NCBI GenBank assembly: GCA_022432975.1
Contig: CM039504.1
Span: 965,459-1,029,458, forward strand
Length of the DNA: 64,000 nt
Direction of reading: 5' to 3'
Source: Begonia masoniana
Lineage: Eukaryota > Streptophyta > Magnoliopsida > Cucurbitales > Begoniaceae
Within the stretch, counting starts at the first letter, position 1. Every line of letters begins with the position of its first letter. The notes below the pieces were generated by a model. That model saw nothing but the letters and a program-made list of their open reading frames with translations. It searched no databases and was not told where the DNA came from. Both the position numbers and the translations under genes were made by a program. Below, in pieces: positions 51,218-63,620 of this stretch.

Positions 51218-53890
51218 TCATCTAATGTGGGTTCGTCCAAGTGACCAAAGACCTGTATCTTTCACTGGTGCCTGAAAACAACAGGCTCTTGTGATGAATC
51301 ATTCTTTAGCAAATGATATAAATGAAAATTAAATTTTACATCTTTGATTAGATTCTTACTGGTGATTTCACAGACGGGAAGACATTCCAAAACCGGAGCG
51401 TCTCGTCCCCTGCACCAGTGACAATTGTCTGCAAAAGGAAATTTGACATATGCTAAGAGAATCAAATTGGCTTGCGGGCGAATTGTGTACAGAAGTGGCA
51501 ACAATACCATACCTGACCATCAGGAGACATTGCAAGGTAGAGAACTCGCATGCTATGCCCTGTTAGAGTTGCGACCTATCCAATCTTCATGTTAGAGTCG
51601 TAGAAAGAAATTTGTATGTTTAGGTGATAGAATTAATAGTACCTTCGCCATTGACGGATATTTCCACACCATAATCTGATTCTGGGAATAACCATGTGTA
51701 CTCACAAGTTCATTTACGTTTTTACTCCATGCTAGATTACAGACCTGTTAGTTTGCAGCATCAAAGTTAAAGCTTGTTTCTTTTTTAAACGCTTAAAAGA
51801 CATCGATAATTAGATTAGTTTGTGAAAGTTTAATGAGTAAACTACAGTCAGAAATGAAGCAGGAATGTATTAAAACCTGGCTTCCAGTGTCGACATTGTT
51901 AAGCTGGTGGCCATTAGTTGTGTTCCAGAATCGAATGCATCGGTCGGCTGTCCCACCGCCTGAGGCAAGAAGGCTGTTCTGGTGAGGTGACCAAGCGATG
52001 GCTTTCACTGCAGCTGTGTGCTCTGTAAGTCTTAATGCTGGTTGCTGAGAATGCTGGTTCCATACCAAGAGCTAATGCACCCAATAATTAAATAATTCAT
52101 TATTAGCAGCTTTCAAAATGTGTATAATACAGAGAAAGAGAAAGATGAAGAACAAATTGATGGGTACCTGATTATCATTTCCACCAGATGCAAGCTCTCT
52201 GTCATCATGGGACCATTTAAGACCACACACCTACAAGATTGCAGAAAAGACCTTAACTTAACGGCAATGATTAGGACTGAAGGTTAGTTATATAGCCAGA
52301 TTGTTAATGGAATATTCTATATAGTTTCATACGGGATATTTACCTCAGATTTATGGCCGATAAGCTTGCCAATGTGGTCATTTTGAACCCTGAGATCATG
52401 TTGAAGTATATTCCGATCCCTGCTTCCCGATGCTAAAACGCGTGAGTTCCATGACAAGACACCAGTTCTTGTTTGGTGTCCTCCCATTGTTCTAACTCTC
52501 TTGCACTGCGTCCCATCCCAAACCTACTCCATAAACCCAAACTAAATGTGAGTGTCAGATCCAAAGTTTCAAGAAAATGATATGAAAAAGACGAGTCAAT
52601 TTAAATCAATTGACTTAACCTGAACTTGACCCTGATTTGTTCCAATAGATATGTATGAACCTTCCTTTGTCCATTGAACTGAGCAAACTCCATCGTTAGG
52701 ACCCAAATCACATAACTTGGTAACCTAAGAAAAAAGAGATGGAATTTGAATATATGATTGTGAAATGGGTTGCGAAGATCACAAACTTGCAGAACCTCAC
52801 TTACTTTGCTGTTTGATGCACTCCACAAGTAAACACAAGTGCCTAATCCAACTGCTAAAAGGTTTTGTGAAGACCAATCGACCAAATTCAAATAGAAATC
52901 ATCTTGAAGTGAAGGAGCATCAAGAACCTACATAAATTTAGCCGCAGAAGAAATGAAGAACGGGTCTGGTTTATATGTTTTAAGAAACAGTCATCTGTTT
53001 GATGGATTATCTTGTTCATACTGTTTTCTTCAGCTTTTCTAGATCTAACCACAAAGTAATTGCTTCTGTTCCAAGTTTTTAGAAAGATTTCATCTCTATA
53101 TCTAATATCTTAGCTCATCTTTGACTAAAAATAGCTTGAAGAAAAAACATAGGAACAAAAAACAGTCGAAGGAGTTGAAAGGTTACGTACCTTGTGGGGA
53201 GTTTTGGGTACTTTTCGAGGGGGTTTCGGAGGCGTTGATGTCTCAGAAGAAAACCCGCTATCTTGACCTAAAATGGAAGGTGAATATGGCGAATTCGGAC
53301 TAGAATCATCTTGAAGTGAAGGAGCATCAAGAACCTACATAAATTTAGCCGCAGAAGAAAAACATAGCTTGAAGAAAAACATAGGAACAAAAAACAGTCG
53401 AAGGAGTTGAAAGGTTACGTACCTTGTGGGGAGTTTTGGGTACTTTTCGAGGGGGTTTCGGAGGCGTTGATGTCTCAGAAGAAAACCCGCTATCTTGACC
53501 TAAAATGGAAGGTGAATATGGCGAATTCGGACTAGAATCAGTCTTGAATCTCAACATATTCTTGCTCGGACTCATCGGCGAACTTCGAGCACCTGCAGGA
53601 GAAAAAGAACCAAAATCAGATCCAAAAAGCTCCGATTTTAACAATCTCGAGTACGCCTCGTTTCCCCCTTCTTTAACCGGCGACGGTTTCTCGATTAGCC
53701 CAAATGTGTGAAGCCTCGACGACGATCTACACGGAATAAATCTATCGCTACAAGTGGAAGACTTAGAAGGTGACGACAAGCTCGAAATCGCCCGAAATGA
53801 CCCCGAAAAATTATCTAGACGGAGCGATGTTTGGGACATTCCAGCTGGGAGATTGATCCCAGATCTCCTCGCTTGAGGTGAAGAATCCAT
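51218..53890 (-). CDS. CCS52/FIZZY-RELATED (Cdh1) APC/C activator
   Basis: Exons in transcript order: 53890-53423, 52927-52805, 52724-52620, 52523-52344, 52230-52168, 52071-51877, 51744-51643, 51575-51513, 51428-51360, 51271-51218; 473 residues, all junctions in phase 0. The protein recruits substrates such as mitotic cyclins to the anaphase-promoting complex for ubiquitination and drives cell-cycle exit and endoreduplication. The C-box region is [12 protein letters not shown] (49-60), the Cdh1-specific motif [12 protein letters not shown] (79-90), followed by seven WD40 repeats ([14 protein letters not shown] to DETLRFWN), with a C-terminal Ile-Arg tail (THIR). Between exons 1 and 2 lies a chimeric extra exon (53191-53334) that could be included in frame. 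Confidence 0.95.
53191..53334 (-). CDS. In-frame chimeric extra exon of the CCS52/FZR gene
   Basis: On the minus strand this 144-bp segment begins as a copy of the start of exon 2 (VLDAPSLQD, after an AG) and switches inside GAT-GATT to a copy of the end of exon 1 ([17 protein letters not shown] to KTPHK), ending at the same GTACGT donor. Both ends keep phase 0, so inclusion would add exactly 48 residues before the WD40 domain, and skipping would give the normal protein. The 88-bp intron before it (53335-53422) is a shortened copy of the 263-bp intron after it. It arose by local duplication with a microhomology join. Use in mRNA is unknown. Confidence 0.75.
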
Positions 53891-53959
53891 ATCCGGCTCA
53901 GAAATGGTGACGAAAAGAGCAATCAAGAAACAGAAAGACAAAGAAAAAGCCCTCTCTGC

Positions 53960-56160
53960 AAGAAAAAAGAGCGGCCTTTCAATTGGGGTTTAGGTAGAAA
54001 ATGGAGAGGAGCCTTCTTTCTCTCTCGACTCTCTGTGTTGAAGAAGACTCTCAACGGTCATATTTTTGCAGGGTTTATACGGAGAACACTTTAACGGTCG
54101 GTTCAACACTTCAACTTCAACAAACAAGCTCATTTAAGCTGCCTGTTTGGTTCCGATGATAGCGTACCCCTCGCGCAGGATCTCGTATTCTATTCCAAGT
54201 ATTGGAGTCCAAATAATATAAGAAACATGTCAATATCTGATTGGCGGGATGAGGCTTAGTCAAAAGAAAGGACTAGCGTAGAACTAATGATTTATTGACA
54301 CGTGGAAAGATTTCTGAGTTAGTCAAATGAAAAATATTTGTTTCTAGCCACCAACAGGTCAGATTATCACATCAGACGACCGCCAATTCCTTCACTCAAA
54401 CTCGAAACCTATTTCACCATGATTTTTACTTCTTTGATTGTACACATAATGTGTTTAGAGAGAGAAAGAGAGTGAGGAGAGAGAAAAATGGTCAAGTTTT
54501 ATGCATGGAAATGCTAACTGCATTAAAAAAAGAAGTGGGACGTAGCAGATTGTGTCATCTTCCCAGTTTCTCCAACTGGGTTTTTCTCCCACTGGTTTTG
54601 ATATCTTTCCGTTCATCTCTCACCTCCTCAAACTGAAAAACTTGTTGGGTTGAGATAGCCATTTTCTCCGGTCAAATCTTGATAATGTTTAACCTTTTAT
54701 TGGTCGATCTTCTTGATCGGAATATAGATCTTTGAGAGATGATTGGTTTGAGATTCTCATACTGTCTCATCAGCATCTTCTCTCTGATCTCAGCTTGATT
54801 TGACAAGAATGATCAAACGTTGAGTGCGGCCAAAATCCAGCTTATTCTATGTTTCATTGCTTGGATGTCAGTTCTACAAGTTGAAAATCATCTTCCGTCC
54901 TTTAATTTTTATTTAATTCGTTTTAATTGAGCGAACTTAATCATTTTCTTTAACTTTTCCTACTTTAATCATTCATTTTAGAACGTTAACTGTGGCAATA
55001 ATTAACGTAATTATACCAGGGTTAGAGTTAGTGCTAGAGTCGTACTTCGCTAATAGTTGATTCTTGGGAAACCTTCGCAATTTTTAAGTCTTGCATTTGC
55101 CTTAATTTCACTTTTCGTTTATAATAATTTTTCGTTAGTTTATTTTCTTGAATTGAATATTCAAATTAAAATATAATAGTTAAGTGATTGTAGCTATGCA
55201 GCCTGTTTCACTTAATAGTACTATATTATCTCTTTTGATTTGAACTTGCACGACTTTGTTTTTGAATTTATCTTCAAAAGATGAACATAGACTATAACTT
55301 ATATAGGAAACTCTAATGTCGCATTCAAGAAATGTGAGATTGTCATATCATTACTTAGTCTTGGACCCAACAAGCCCTCGTAAGAATGAGTCTCACATTA
55401 ATGGCTTGGATTATGATAATTCAATATTCCTAGAAATTGCTTACAAATAATTAGTTAACTTTGAATTAGTGTGGGTGTTTGATTAGTGTACAAAGAAAGT
55501 TAATCATGACTGATATGAGGTAATAAGATTGATGGGAAAATGACAATAAAGAGACATGAACAAAGTAAAAAACCATTTACCAAAGTTTTTCGAGTAAATT
55601 CAAGATTTGTGACATCCCACCGTATGAAAGCTATGACAACATAAGATTCTGTTGATTGTGATAGCGTTTGAGAAAGTAAAAAAGTGAATAGTTTATAAGT
55701 AGAGTTATTTATACATAATACAATGTCTTAGGAATAACCCAAAAACAAAACCGTGCGGGTTTCAATCTAAAGCTAACGATATTGTACTAGGAGAACTGAT
55801 GACTCCTCGAGATCCATGGTTTCGGTTGAAAGTAACCTCGAACTCCGATTTGAGATGGTGGGGTGGCCAACTTCATAGAAGAAGTAGAGAATGGGAGGCT
55901 CATACATTTGGGTGTGGTGTGGTGTGGTGTGGTAGGAGAGAGCGAGAGGGTGTCAAATTCAAGGTTTGAGGACTCCCACCACTAGAAAAGTGGTCGCCAA
56001 GGACGCACAAAATCGTCCAAATTAAAGCCCACTTCCTTGGGTATAACTGGCTAAAGCTTTCATTTTCTGTATTCTCAAAGATTTCCATTAATATTCTCTT
56101 TTCATCTGTGGAAGGAAAAAACTGGGTCGGAAAGAATTAAAAGTTTTGGCAAATATGTTA
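53960..56160. other. Intergenic region between FZR and the first MIR172 gene
   Basis: FZR leader (pyrimidine-rich around 54010-54060 on this strand), then AT-rich spacer. Short ORFs here have no recognisable content. A (GGTGT)n-like run lies at 55911-55932. Confidence 0.5.
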
Positions 56161-56253
56161 TCTTGGATTGCGATGGCTAACTGTTGTAGGTAAGACCTAT
56201 CTCTCTATCTCTCTCTCTCTCGTCAACAGGTTTCTTCCATATGTCGTCATATA

Positions 56254-56265
56254 TTCTATATATAG
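56254..56265 (+). promoter_or_regulatory. TATA box of the first MIR172 gene (likely)
   Basis: TCTATATATAGA lies about 340 bp before the miR172 duplex. A CT-rich stretch (56204-56221) is just upstream, an arrangement shared with the second MIR172 gene. The transcription start would be near 56290. Confidence 0.5.
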
Positions 56266-56579
56266 ATCCACCTTCCTCGTCTTTCTTCACTCTCATTCTT
56301 CTTCACCATCTCGTTTCCGTCGTTTTCCTGGTGAGAATTGCTTCCTTTTGATCTTCCTTGATAGCCCTTTTTCTTGGTTTCCCAAGGAAACTCTTCACAG
56401 ATTTTGTATTTTTTAATTTTCTAGACATGGATTTCATCTTCCTTTTTTGAGATTGATTTCGCTACCTTTACTTTACTTGGATCGGATGAGATTCTAGGGT
56501 TTTAAAGTTTAGGGTTGGGTTTTTCTCCGTTTCTAGGTCAAATATGGCGAAGAAGATGATCTGAAAGACGCTGAAGTCG

Positions 56580-56733
56580 TTGTTTTCTGCCGCAGCATAA
56601 TCAAGATTCACAAGTTAATTTGAAAAAGCTTTTTTGAAGGGTAATAGGTGGTCCCGTACCCCATACTCGATCTTCATAATAGCTCTTTGATCTGAGAATC
56701 TTGATGATGCTGCAGCAGCAATTAATGGCTATA
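56580..56733 (+). ncRNA. MIR172: MIR172 precursor 1
   Basis: Mature miR172 (AGAATCTTGATGATGCTGCA plus a final G) lies on the 3' arm at 56695-56715. The passenger strand, with AATCAAGATTCACA, is on the 5' arm at 56592-56612. The flanks (TTGTTTTCTGC with GCAGCAATTAATGG) extend the stem. miR172 represses AP2-like mRNAs in floral patterning and the juvenile-to-adult change, acting through ARGONAUTE1. The mature form equals the Arabidopsis miR172c/d sequence as I know it. Confidence 0.95.
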
Positions 56734-59505
56734 ACACAACTCATAATCGGATCCAAGATGGCGCACCACCTGATTCTGCCTTCTTCAAGCTATGTCAAAA
56801 GGTTGAACCCTTAACCTATTTTTCCCATCTCATCCATTGAAGCAATTGGATAAAAAAAAATTTCAGAAGCAAAAAGATAACTAATCAAATGATTAACACG
56901 TGTTAAGACATTGATCAAGTTTTCTGAAGTTCTCGCCTACTTGTTTCACAAATGTATGGAAACCCGGAGGTTTTTCTTCTTTTCATGTACTCTTTTATTT
57001 TGTTCTTTTACAATTTCATATGTTTTTATCTTATCAGTACTCAGTAGCAAAGGTTTTCGATCAGATTTGGAGCACAGGTTTTTAATTTTAAACTGCTATA
57101 GTCAGTGATATCATCATGCTGTTTCTTTTTCGTACGTATTTCTAAGTTGGTTTTCGCAAATTCCTATTTACTTTTTAACGGTACGATCTTTGTTTCCTCT
57201 GTAATTGGAATCTTAATCTATATATTATCGAGAAAAATTGCATTTTACTAGGAATAATGTTCTTGATAAGCTGATTTTTGGGTAAACTGATCTTGCTGCT
57301 CCGGAATGACCAACATCAGATATTACTTATTCTTAATTAATTTATAATAATGTTGATGCAAATCACTCTTGGTGTGTGGGATTCTAATGTAAATGATTAC
57401 CAAAAACTTCCTCAAAATTTAATAATAATTATTGCTTCTGTTTTTATCTTTTTGTGTAATACAGAACTAATCTTCATCTCAAACTTTTCTTAAGATGTTC
57501 TGCTGAGTTTCATCAAAGCTTTCCTTGAGGAAGCGACTGACGAACAGCAATTGTTTTTTGTAAACTTTAATCGATCAAGTTAAATTGATCTCAAGTGAAT
57601 AAATTAGACTGTTTAGTGGGTATTAATCTTAATTAATTCCTTACCCATCATCGTCTAATTTACTCATTAGTTACAGAAATATTGGTAACTCAACGTTTAT
57701 CAACTGAAACAAAACTATTTCTTGGACTGTTATACTTCCATGGATATTTTGATTTCATTGGTTTCTAGTTTGCTTTTTCTTTATATAGGACTTATTGCGA
57801 CCATTTTTGAGTTATAAGCCAGGCTTCATATTAAAAAAATTATTTGACTGATGTCAGTAACATTGTTCGATATGCTAAAACTCCATTGAAAGTTTCGTTC
57901 TTTGGCTGATACCATTCGTTTGAAAGTAAAACTAGGGCTAGACGATAGAAATTTACTTCAGATGCAACTTACAATTATGTCTTTTGAGAAAAAGGATGTG
58001 AGACTGAGACAAGAGGTGAATATGAAAATTTGGTTGAACTGTGACGCAAATCTATGATGGGAAAGGCAGGCAGAATTGAATTATTGTACCATAAAAGAAG
58101 AAAAAAGTCAGTGAATAAAGGGTCCTAAATGTACTGAGCGGATCTGATCCGTAGGTTATCTTTGTGTTATTGGATTTGATTCATCAATATATTCATTGGA
58201 TACCCTTGAGCTCTTCAAGTGATTCTCCTTTTTTTTTTTTTAATTTTTAAAAAATAATAATATTATCGACGGCAAACTGCAAAGGGCAAGACAACCCCCC
58301 TCTCTGATCCCAGTTTACTCAAAAAAAGGAAAGAAAATGAAAGTGAGGCGAAGAAGATTAGATAGCTTGTGCAGAGAAAATTACATCAGAAAAAGAATTT
58401 TTCCATTTGAAGGAAGCTACAAAGGAAACAGTGAATATACATATAAAACAGTAAGTTTTATGCAACAATTGCTATCGAGGAATCATTGCAGAAGAACTTG
58501 GTATGTCCAGCATGTAAACTGGTTTTATACAATGATTCTTAGATATCATTGTATTATTGAATCCATTTTATTTTTAATCCTGTCTGTGTTTTGTCTGCGA
58601 GTGATGATGGTAAAGGAGGAGTCTTCCCAAGAATCAAAACCGGCCGAGCTGTGATTTGATTGAACGAAAGGAGGTATCAAAGCTATTGCCCACTGACATT
58701 ATAATTGTCGAAATTGAGAGGAACGGTGAAAGCCAACAACATAAACTCCATTGTACAGTTTTTGCTTATTTGGCGTTGAATACATCCTATAATTTCGTAA
58801 TTTCTCTGTCGCATTCGTCATAATATTCTAAGGAATTGAAAGCTAGAATGTGCACGGGTATCAACTTCGAAGGCAACATATTTAGTTGTATTTAAGATAA
58901 TTTGAAGCTAACCTCTCTAATTTCAAATGATTATTGACCTACGTGATTGGCCAACGTAATCTGCCGGGATATCGAAAATATTAGGAGAAAAAAGTGAATA
59001 ATATGGTCAAATTTGCGTTTACATAACGTGTAAAGAGATGGAAGGATAGTACATAAAAACTTAAAAACAGCTATAAAGCAGAAAAGCTAGGATGGTTTGA
59101 AAGGAACTAAAAATGGGCAATGAAGAAGAAAGAGAGATAAATGAAACTGGGTAAGAGAGAGAGAGAGAGAGAGTGTGTCATGTTGATGGGTCAGAAGTCT
59201 GTCATTTTTTATGGCAGCCCCCCCCACTTTGATATGCTTGTGGAGGACGCAACAAATCGTTCATACTAAAACGGTAAAACCCACTTCCTTACTATTTTCT
59301 AGGAAAGTTTCTCATCTTTCAATATCTCAGAGGTTTCCTTTTATATTATATTTTATATTTGTTGCAGAGACTTGGTCAGAGCAGGATTTAAGGTTCAGCA
59401 AATCTGGTACCTAGGATCACGATGGCTAACCTTTGTAGCTCTCTCTCTCTCTCTCTCTCTCTAGCATAGCATCCTCCCTCTTCTCTTTATCATCCCAACA
59501 CTATA
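56734..59505. other. Region between the two MIR172 genes
   Basis: AT-rich with poly-T runs and several short ORFs without recognisable content (for example 58337-58654, 105 codons). A GA microsatellite is at 59154-59173 and a CT run at 59439-59463, upstream of the second MIR172 promoter. Confidence 0.5.
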
Positions 59506-59507
59506 AT

Positions 59508-59518
59508 CTATTTATACC
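59508..59518 (+). promoter_or_regulatory. TATA box of the second MIR172 gene (likely)
   Basis: CTATTTATACC, about 140 bp before the miR172 duplex and after a CT-rich run, as at the first MIR172 gene. Confidence 0.55.
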
Positions 59519-59640
59519 CCCTCAAAATCCTCTAGATCCCGCACAGCAAACTCTTAAAACACACCAGGAAATTGATAGCCTCTTCTTCTATATTCTGCCA
59601 TGAAAACTGGGCTGCTGAAGGTTTTTTAAAAACCAGCCGC

Positions 59641-59760
59641 TGTTTGCTGGTGCATTATCATCAAGATTCACAGAAGCATCTGAACGAATTTGAAGGAATT
59701 GATTAACCTTCCAGCCTTTTGAGACTGAGAATCTTGATGATGCTGCAGTAGCAATAAGTG
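59641..59760 (+). ncRNA. MIR172: MIR172 precursor 2
   Basis: An identical mature miR172 lies on the 3' arm at 59728-59748. The passenger strand, with ATCATCAAGATTCACA, is on the 5' arm at about 59652-59672. The outer stem pairs TGTTTGCTGGTGCAT with ATGCTGCAGTAGCAATA. The loop differs from precursor 1, while GATGGCTAAC occurs upstream of both (56173 and 59420), so the pair looks like an old tandem duplication with only the duplex under selection. Confidence 0.95.
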
Positions 59761-61490
59761 GCTAATGTCTCTTTGCTCTTCCCATCTACACGACCAAGGT
59801 GACACCTCTGTTTCTCCAATCTTTTTCATTTCCTCTTCAAATCTTCCTCAGATTGATGAGTATTCTCTGTTTTAATGACTCAGGGGAGTGTTGTTATTAA
59901 GAGATCATCAAGGACTCGAAACAAAAAATACATGTGGTTAACTTTTGTGTTTTTTTAAGGCCTATAATCCAATAATTCTACCATCTTACGTGCAATGTCT
60001 GATGGAGGAGAGACATAGAGTTTAATGAAATTTGATTTTTTGAGTTTCATGCAACGGGAAGGCATGCAAATCGCAACTTGGAATTATTTCAATTTCAAAT
60101 ACCTTTTTAATTATATATTTATGGGAGTTAATCAAGTATATGGTTGACCATCCTTTTTGACCACATTCATTCCATCCTTTTTGGCCTCTTCCATTTTCTT
60201 ATTTAGGGTGAATTCGACTGGCCTTCTCGCAGTTGAGCTCCATAACAAACGTGGCGAATATGCAATTTAAGTGTTTGACTTTTGATTCACACCAATATGT
60301 TATGCCACGTATGATTTGACTAGTCTAACTACAAAGTTGACTTCCTTTTGACTTTCAATTTCACTAAAACAACTTGAGTGTAAGGATTAAAAGAGAATTA
60401 CTTGTAATACTTTTAAAAAAAATTAAAAATACGAGAATTTTTAGTAATTAAAAAAAATTACGAGTAAATTTTAACAGAAAAGATAAAAATGTTTTAATTT
60501 ATGAAGTGGGACAGAATTCTCCTCTTGAGCCGACCAACACGTGGAAAGAGACTTGAGCACTGGATTAGAAGCGCTACAGATAATCAAAGTGCGGGTCCCT
60601 CCTTTCAGCAATCTAACTAATGTGCACCTGCCACCATGTGATTCCCACCCCACCACCTTTTCCTCTCTTTATTTATTTTTTATTATTTAATTTAATTTAA
60701 TATAAGCTCATTTCCTTCTTTAAACTTTGCTATTATTTCATTTTAATCGTTCTACCGCTTTATAATATGATTTTAATTATTATTAAAAGACTACTTTTAG
60801 AGGAAAAGTGGGACCGGTAAGACAATCACGTTACGATATTGTCAACCGTGATGATCCAACCCTTTGATTGACCGTGGCCCACCCATCCAAATGTTTGGCC
60901 CCACTTTGTGGTACACTCACGTCTCATCGAATCATTTTCACTTGCTCTTGACTAATTTTGCCTCTTCCCTCTTATCACTTACCATAGCCAGTTTTTTTTT
61001 TTTTTTTGAATTAATTAATACTAAATGAGATAATTAGCATCAAAATATGAATTAGTTTAGCATAACAAAAGTGTCTTAATTTTGATAAAATTTTCTGCTT
61101 ACATTTGACTGAAATTACGAGAAAAACCTAAAAAATGGTCGTTGATTGCATGAAAACTATTAGACTCAGTTAAATAGACTAGGATTATAGCTTTACTCAG
61201 TTGTTTCAGTAGGGTTTTAAATTCCTCACAGCTCTATCGCCCTTAAATTCATGTTTCAGTCTTTCAGAAGTCCTATTTCTCTCTTAATAATCTAAGTCTT
61301 TCTCTCTGTTATTGAAGTCTTTATGGCTCATTACCTGTGCCTGTTATCTTCCTAGACAACTTGCCTTGACCACACCAGTTTTACCATTAATTAAGTTCAT
61401 TGACTGCAGAAATAATTTTTTCAAAAAATACGGTAGGTTTTTTTTAGGAGAGAACAGCTATGGCCACTGCCAAAACTCATCTATAACCCC
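59761..61490. other. Intergenic region upstream of the DVL gene
   Basis: AT-rich with no supported gene. GC-richer patches at 60590-60660 and 60840-60930 show no coding signal. Confidence 0.5.
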
Positions 61491-61491
61491 T

Positions 61492-61500
61492 TATAAATAG
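61492..61500 (+). promoter_or_regulatory. TATA box of the DVL gene
   Basis: A strong TATAAATAG, 172 bp before the DVL start codon, implies a transcription start near 61525-61530 and a leader of about 145 bp with GAGAGGGAGA repeats. Confidence 0.75.
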
Positions 61501-61671
61501 CAACCCTAACTCGTAAAGCCGTTTCTTCAGTGACTCAGTCTCAATTATTTCACAGACCCACTGTTTCGTCTTTGTTTCCCTCTCCTCCTTACTACTGACT
61601 GCTCTTTCAGAGGGAGAGGGAGAGGGAGATATAGAGATCAGATCTTTCTAACCTAATTATCATAACCTCCT

Positions 61672-61917
61672 ATGGCTTCTATTTCTGCAGACAGTGATCC
61701 GCCGTTTTACCTGGATGCGAAGTGCAAGCTTTCGAAGAAAGAAGGGTTATTGAGAAGCCGATCGTCCAGTCAGTCTCGGATGAAGAATTCGTCTCAGAGG
61801 AAGTGCGGTCTGACCAGAAAGTGTGCGAGGTTGGTAAAAGAACAGAGAGCTCGATTCTATATCATCAGGCGCTGTATTACCATGCTCATCTGCTGGCGCG
61901 ATTACACCGATTCGTGA
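61672..61917 (+). CDS. DVL/ROTUNDIFOLIA-like (RTFL) small peptide
   Basis: An intronless 81-residue protein. The C-terminal DVL/RTF domain (about residues 45-78) is textbook: CGLTRKCARLVKEQRARFY followed by IIRRCITMLICWRDY. The N-terminal half is Ser/Arg-rich and variable, as usual. DVL peptides are plasma-membrane-associated in plants; overexpression in Arabidopsis reduces cell proliferation along the leaf axis and alters fruit and inflorescence shape. The hydrophobic ITMLICW stretch may contact membrane. A TATA box lies 172 bp upstream. Other frames here are only shadows. Confidence 0.95.
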   Translation: MASISADSDPPFYLDAKCKLSKKEGLLRSRSSSQSRMKNSSQRKCGLTRKCARLVKEQRARFYIIRRCITMLICWRDYTDS

Positions 61918-63305
61918 TCCATTCAAGATTCCCATTGACCGATCTTATCTTGGCGTGATACAAACGGAGAGGGTCTTCCTTGTTTTCCTGCTTCTTTCTG
62001 AACTGGGTCAAATCCGAAGCTGGGTTTAGCTTATTCTTGTCGGTCGAACCATGGGTTGAAAGCCATGGGAACAGTATGGATTTGGAGACAGCTGACGTTC
62101 GAACAAGGAGGAAGCACTTCCGAAGTAAAACAATGAGTAAGGGCACTTTAGGGCGAACGTTCGAACAAAAAGAAAGAAGATGAATGGATGCGGACCGGTG
62201 ATTGATCAAACTCAGAAACCCAACTAAGATTTCTTCTTGGTCTGTGTAATAAAACATCAGGAAGAGAATGAAATTTCTATATATAACACTTTGTACATAA
62301 AATATCTGTTTCCTTTTCTTTTTCAGTTTTTGTGTTTGGATTGTTTTTTTGAGGTTCTGAATCGCCATTGAAGGAGATATTTTTCTTTGTCCAAACTTCA
62401 CCGTCTCTCTCTCTCTCTCTCTCTACATGATTAGAAAGAAGATAGCTCCATATCGACAACAATGACCCTCCATGTCTCTCCATATTTATTTATTTCTAAA
62501 TACTTAATAGTTTCTCTTCTGGGTCTACTAGCTCGGAATGACTGAAGTGATGGGTTTCCGGCGGTTTCTCCGCTCTATCCCTGGAGAGAAAGATGAAGGA
62601 AGGACATTACCGTCCAACCATGGCAGCCGAGCCGGAGCGTCCTCTGTAGATCTGGTCACTGGTTCTTCTTATCTGCCACAAGTACATTAATGTTATTTGT
62701 TTCGCAATTACCTTCTGAAAAATAATTATCATGACATTAAAATTATAAGAAAAATAAATGAGATCTGAAACAAAGTTGCGTCAACGTGCAGGTCTCTTAC
62801 CCATATCGAAAAGTACATAATGACTGTCTCATGAGATTTGGACTTATTTTTTTGGAATAAATGAATTACCTTATTGTTACGATAATTAATTAGGGTAACA
62901 TGAAGACTTGTACGAACCAAATACTGTTTACATAGTTAATGTAGGCTAAATAGAATTAAAACGTGCGTACATAAAATAATGAACAAATGGGTTACTTGTC
63001 AAACATTGTCATAATTTTTTTAAAATTATTTCTCTAATAATTTTTTAACCCAACCCTTTTAATAATTTTTACAATTATTTTACGGTTTCTTAAATTCCTC
63101 CCATGAAAACAGTCAAAAACACCAAAGAGTGAAAGTCAAAATTGAAAATGTGTCGACCAACGACGTCGTTGGAACTAAACGCTGTCGTTTTAGTGGATTG
63201 GCTGGCTCTCTCCAAAAAGTACTAGTTTTCTTCCTGAAGCATGCACAGTTCTATCTTCTAGGGGAACATGCTACATGGCTATGAAACGCCTATGGCCGAC
63301 CCCTC
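61918..63305. other. DVL 3' region and intergenic sequence
   Basis: 3' UTR of DVL, a CT microsatellite at 62405-62424, then AT-rich sequence. No gene recognised. Confidence 0.5.
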
Positions 63306-63620
63306 CTATAGTTCGACCCTATTTGGCTCCCGATAACGGCCAGGAAATAGTCTTTCTCCTTCGTTGTGGAGGAATCTTCCGTACTCTGTCAGAAGGACCC
63401 TCGTAAGTCCGACGCTATCGCTCCGAAATGGCGGATTTTGAAAGTGTGCGTAAAATTCATAGATATTTTCTAGATTTTCATAGAGTTCTCTGTGATCAAT
63501 GCAATGAGCTGCGAGCAAATTACACACGTTCTGCCTTGAAATTGCGAAGCCTGTTGAAGTTTCTTGTTTTATGAAATTTACCGTGGAAGTCGCCTCACTT
63601 TTGGATTGTTTTGGGGGCAT
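63306..63620 (-). CDS. Hypothetical ORF, 104 codons
   Basis: It opens with MPPKQSKSEATST and ends GRYREPNRVEL, with several aromatic and charged stretches (LENIYEFYAHFQNPPF; TEYGRFLHNEGERLFPG). No membrane segment or known motif is recognised. Composition is more protein-like than other short frames nearby, but there is no supporting evidence such as a promoter or a second copy. It may be a gene fragment or chance. Confidence 0.3.
   Translation of the reverse strand: MPPKQSKSEATSTVNFIKQETSTGFAISRQNVCNLLAAHCIDHRELYENLENIYEFYAHFQNPPFRSDSVGLTRVLLTEYGRFLHNEGERLFPGRYREPNRVEL

Noticed and set aside
58337..58654. 105-codon ORF between the MIR172 genes
   Set aside because: No family resemblance, skewed composition, no coding support.
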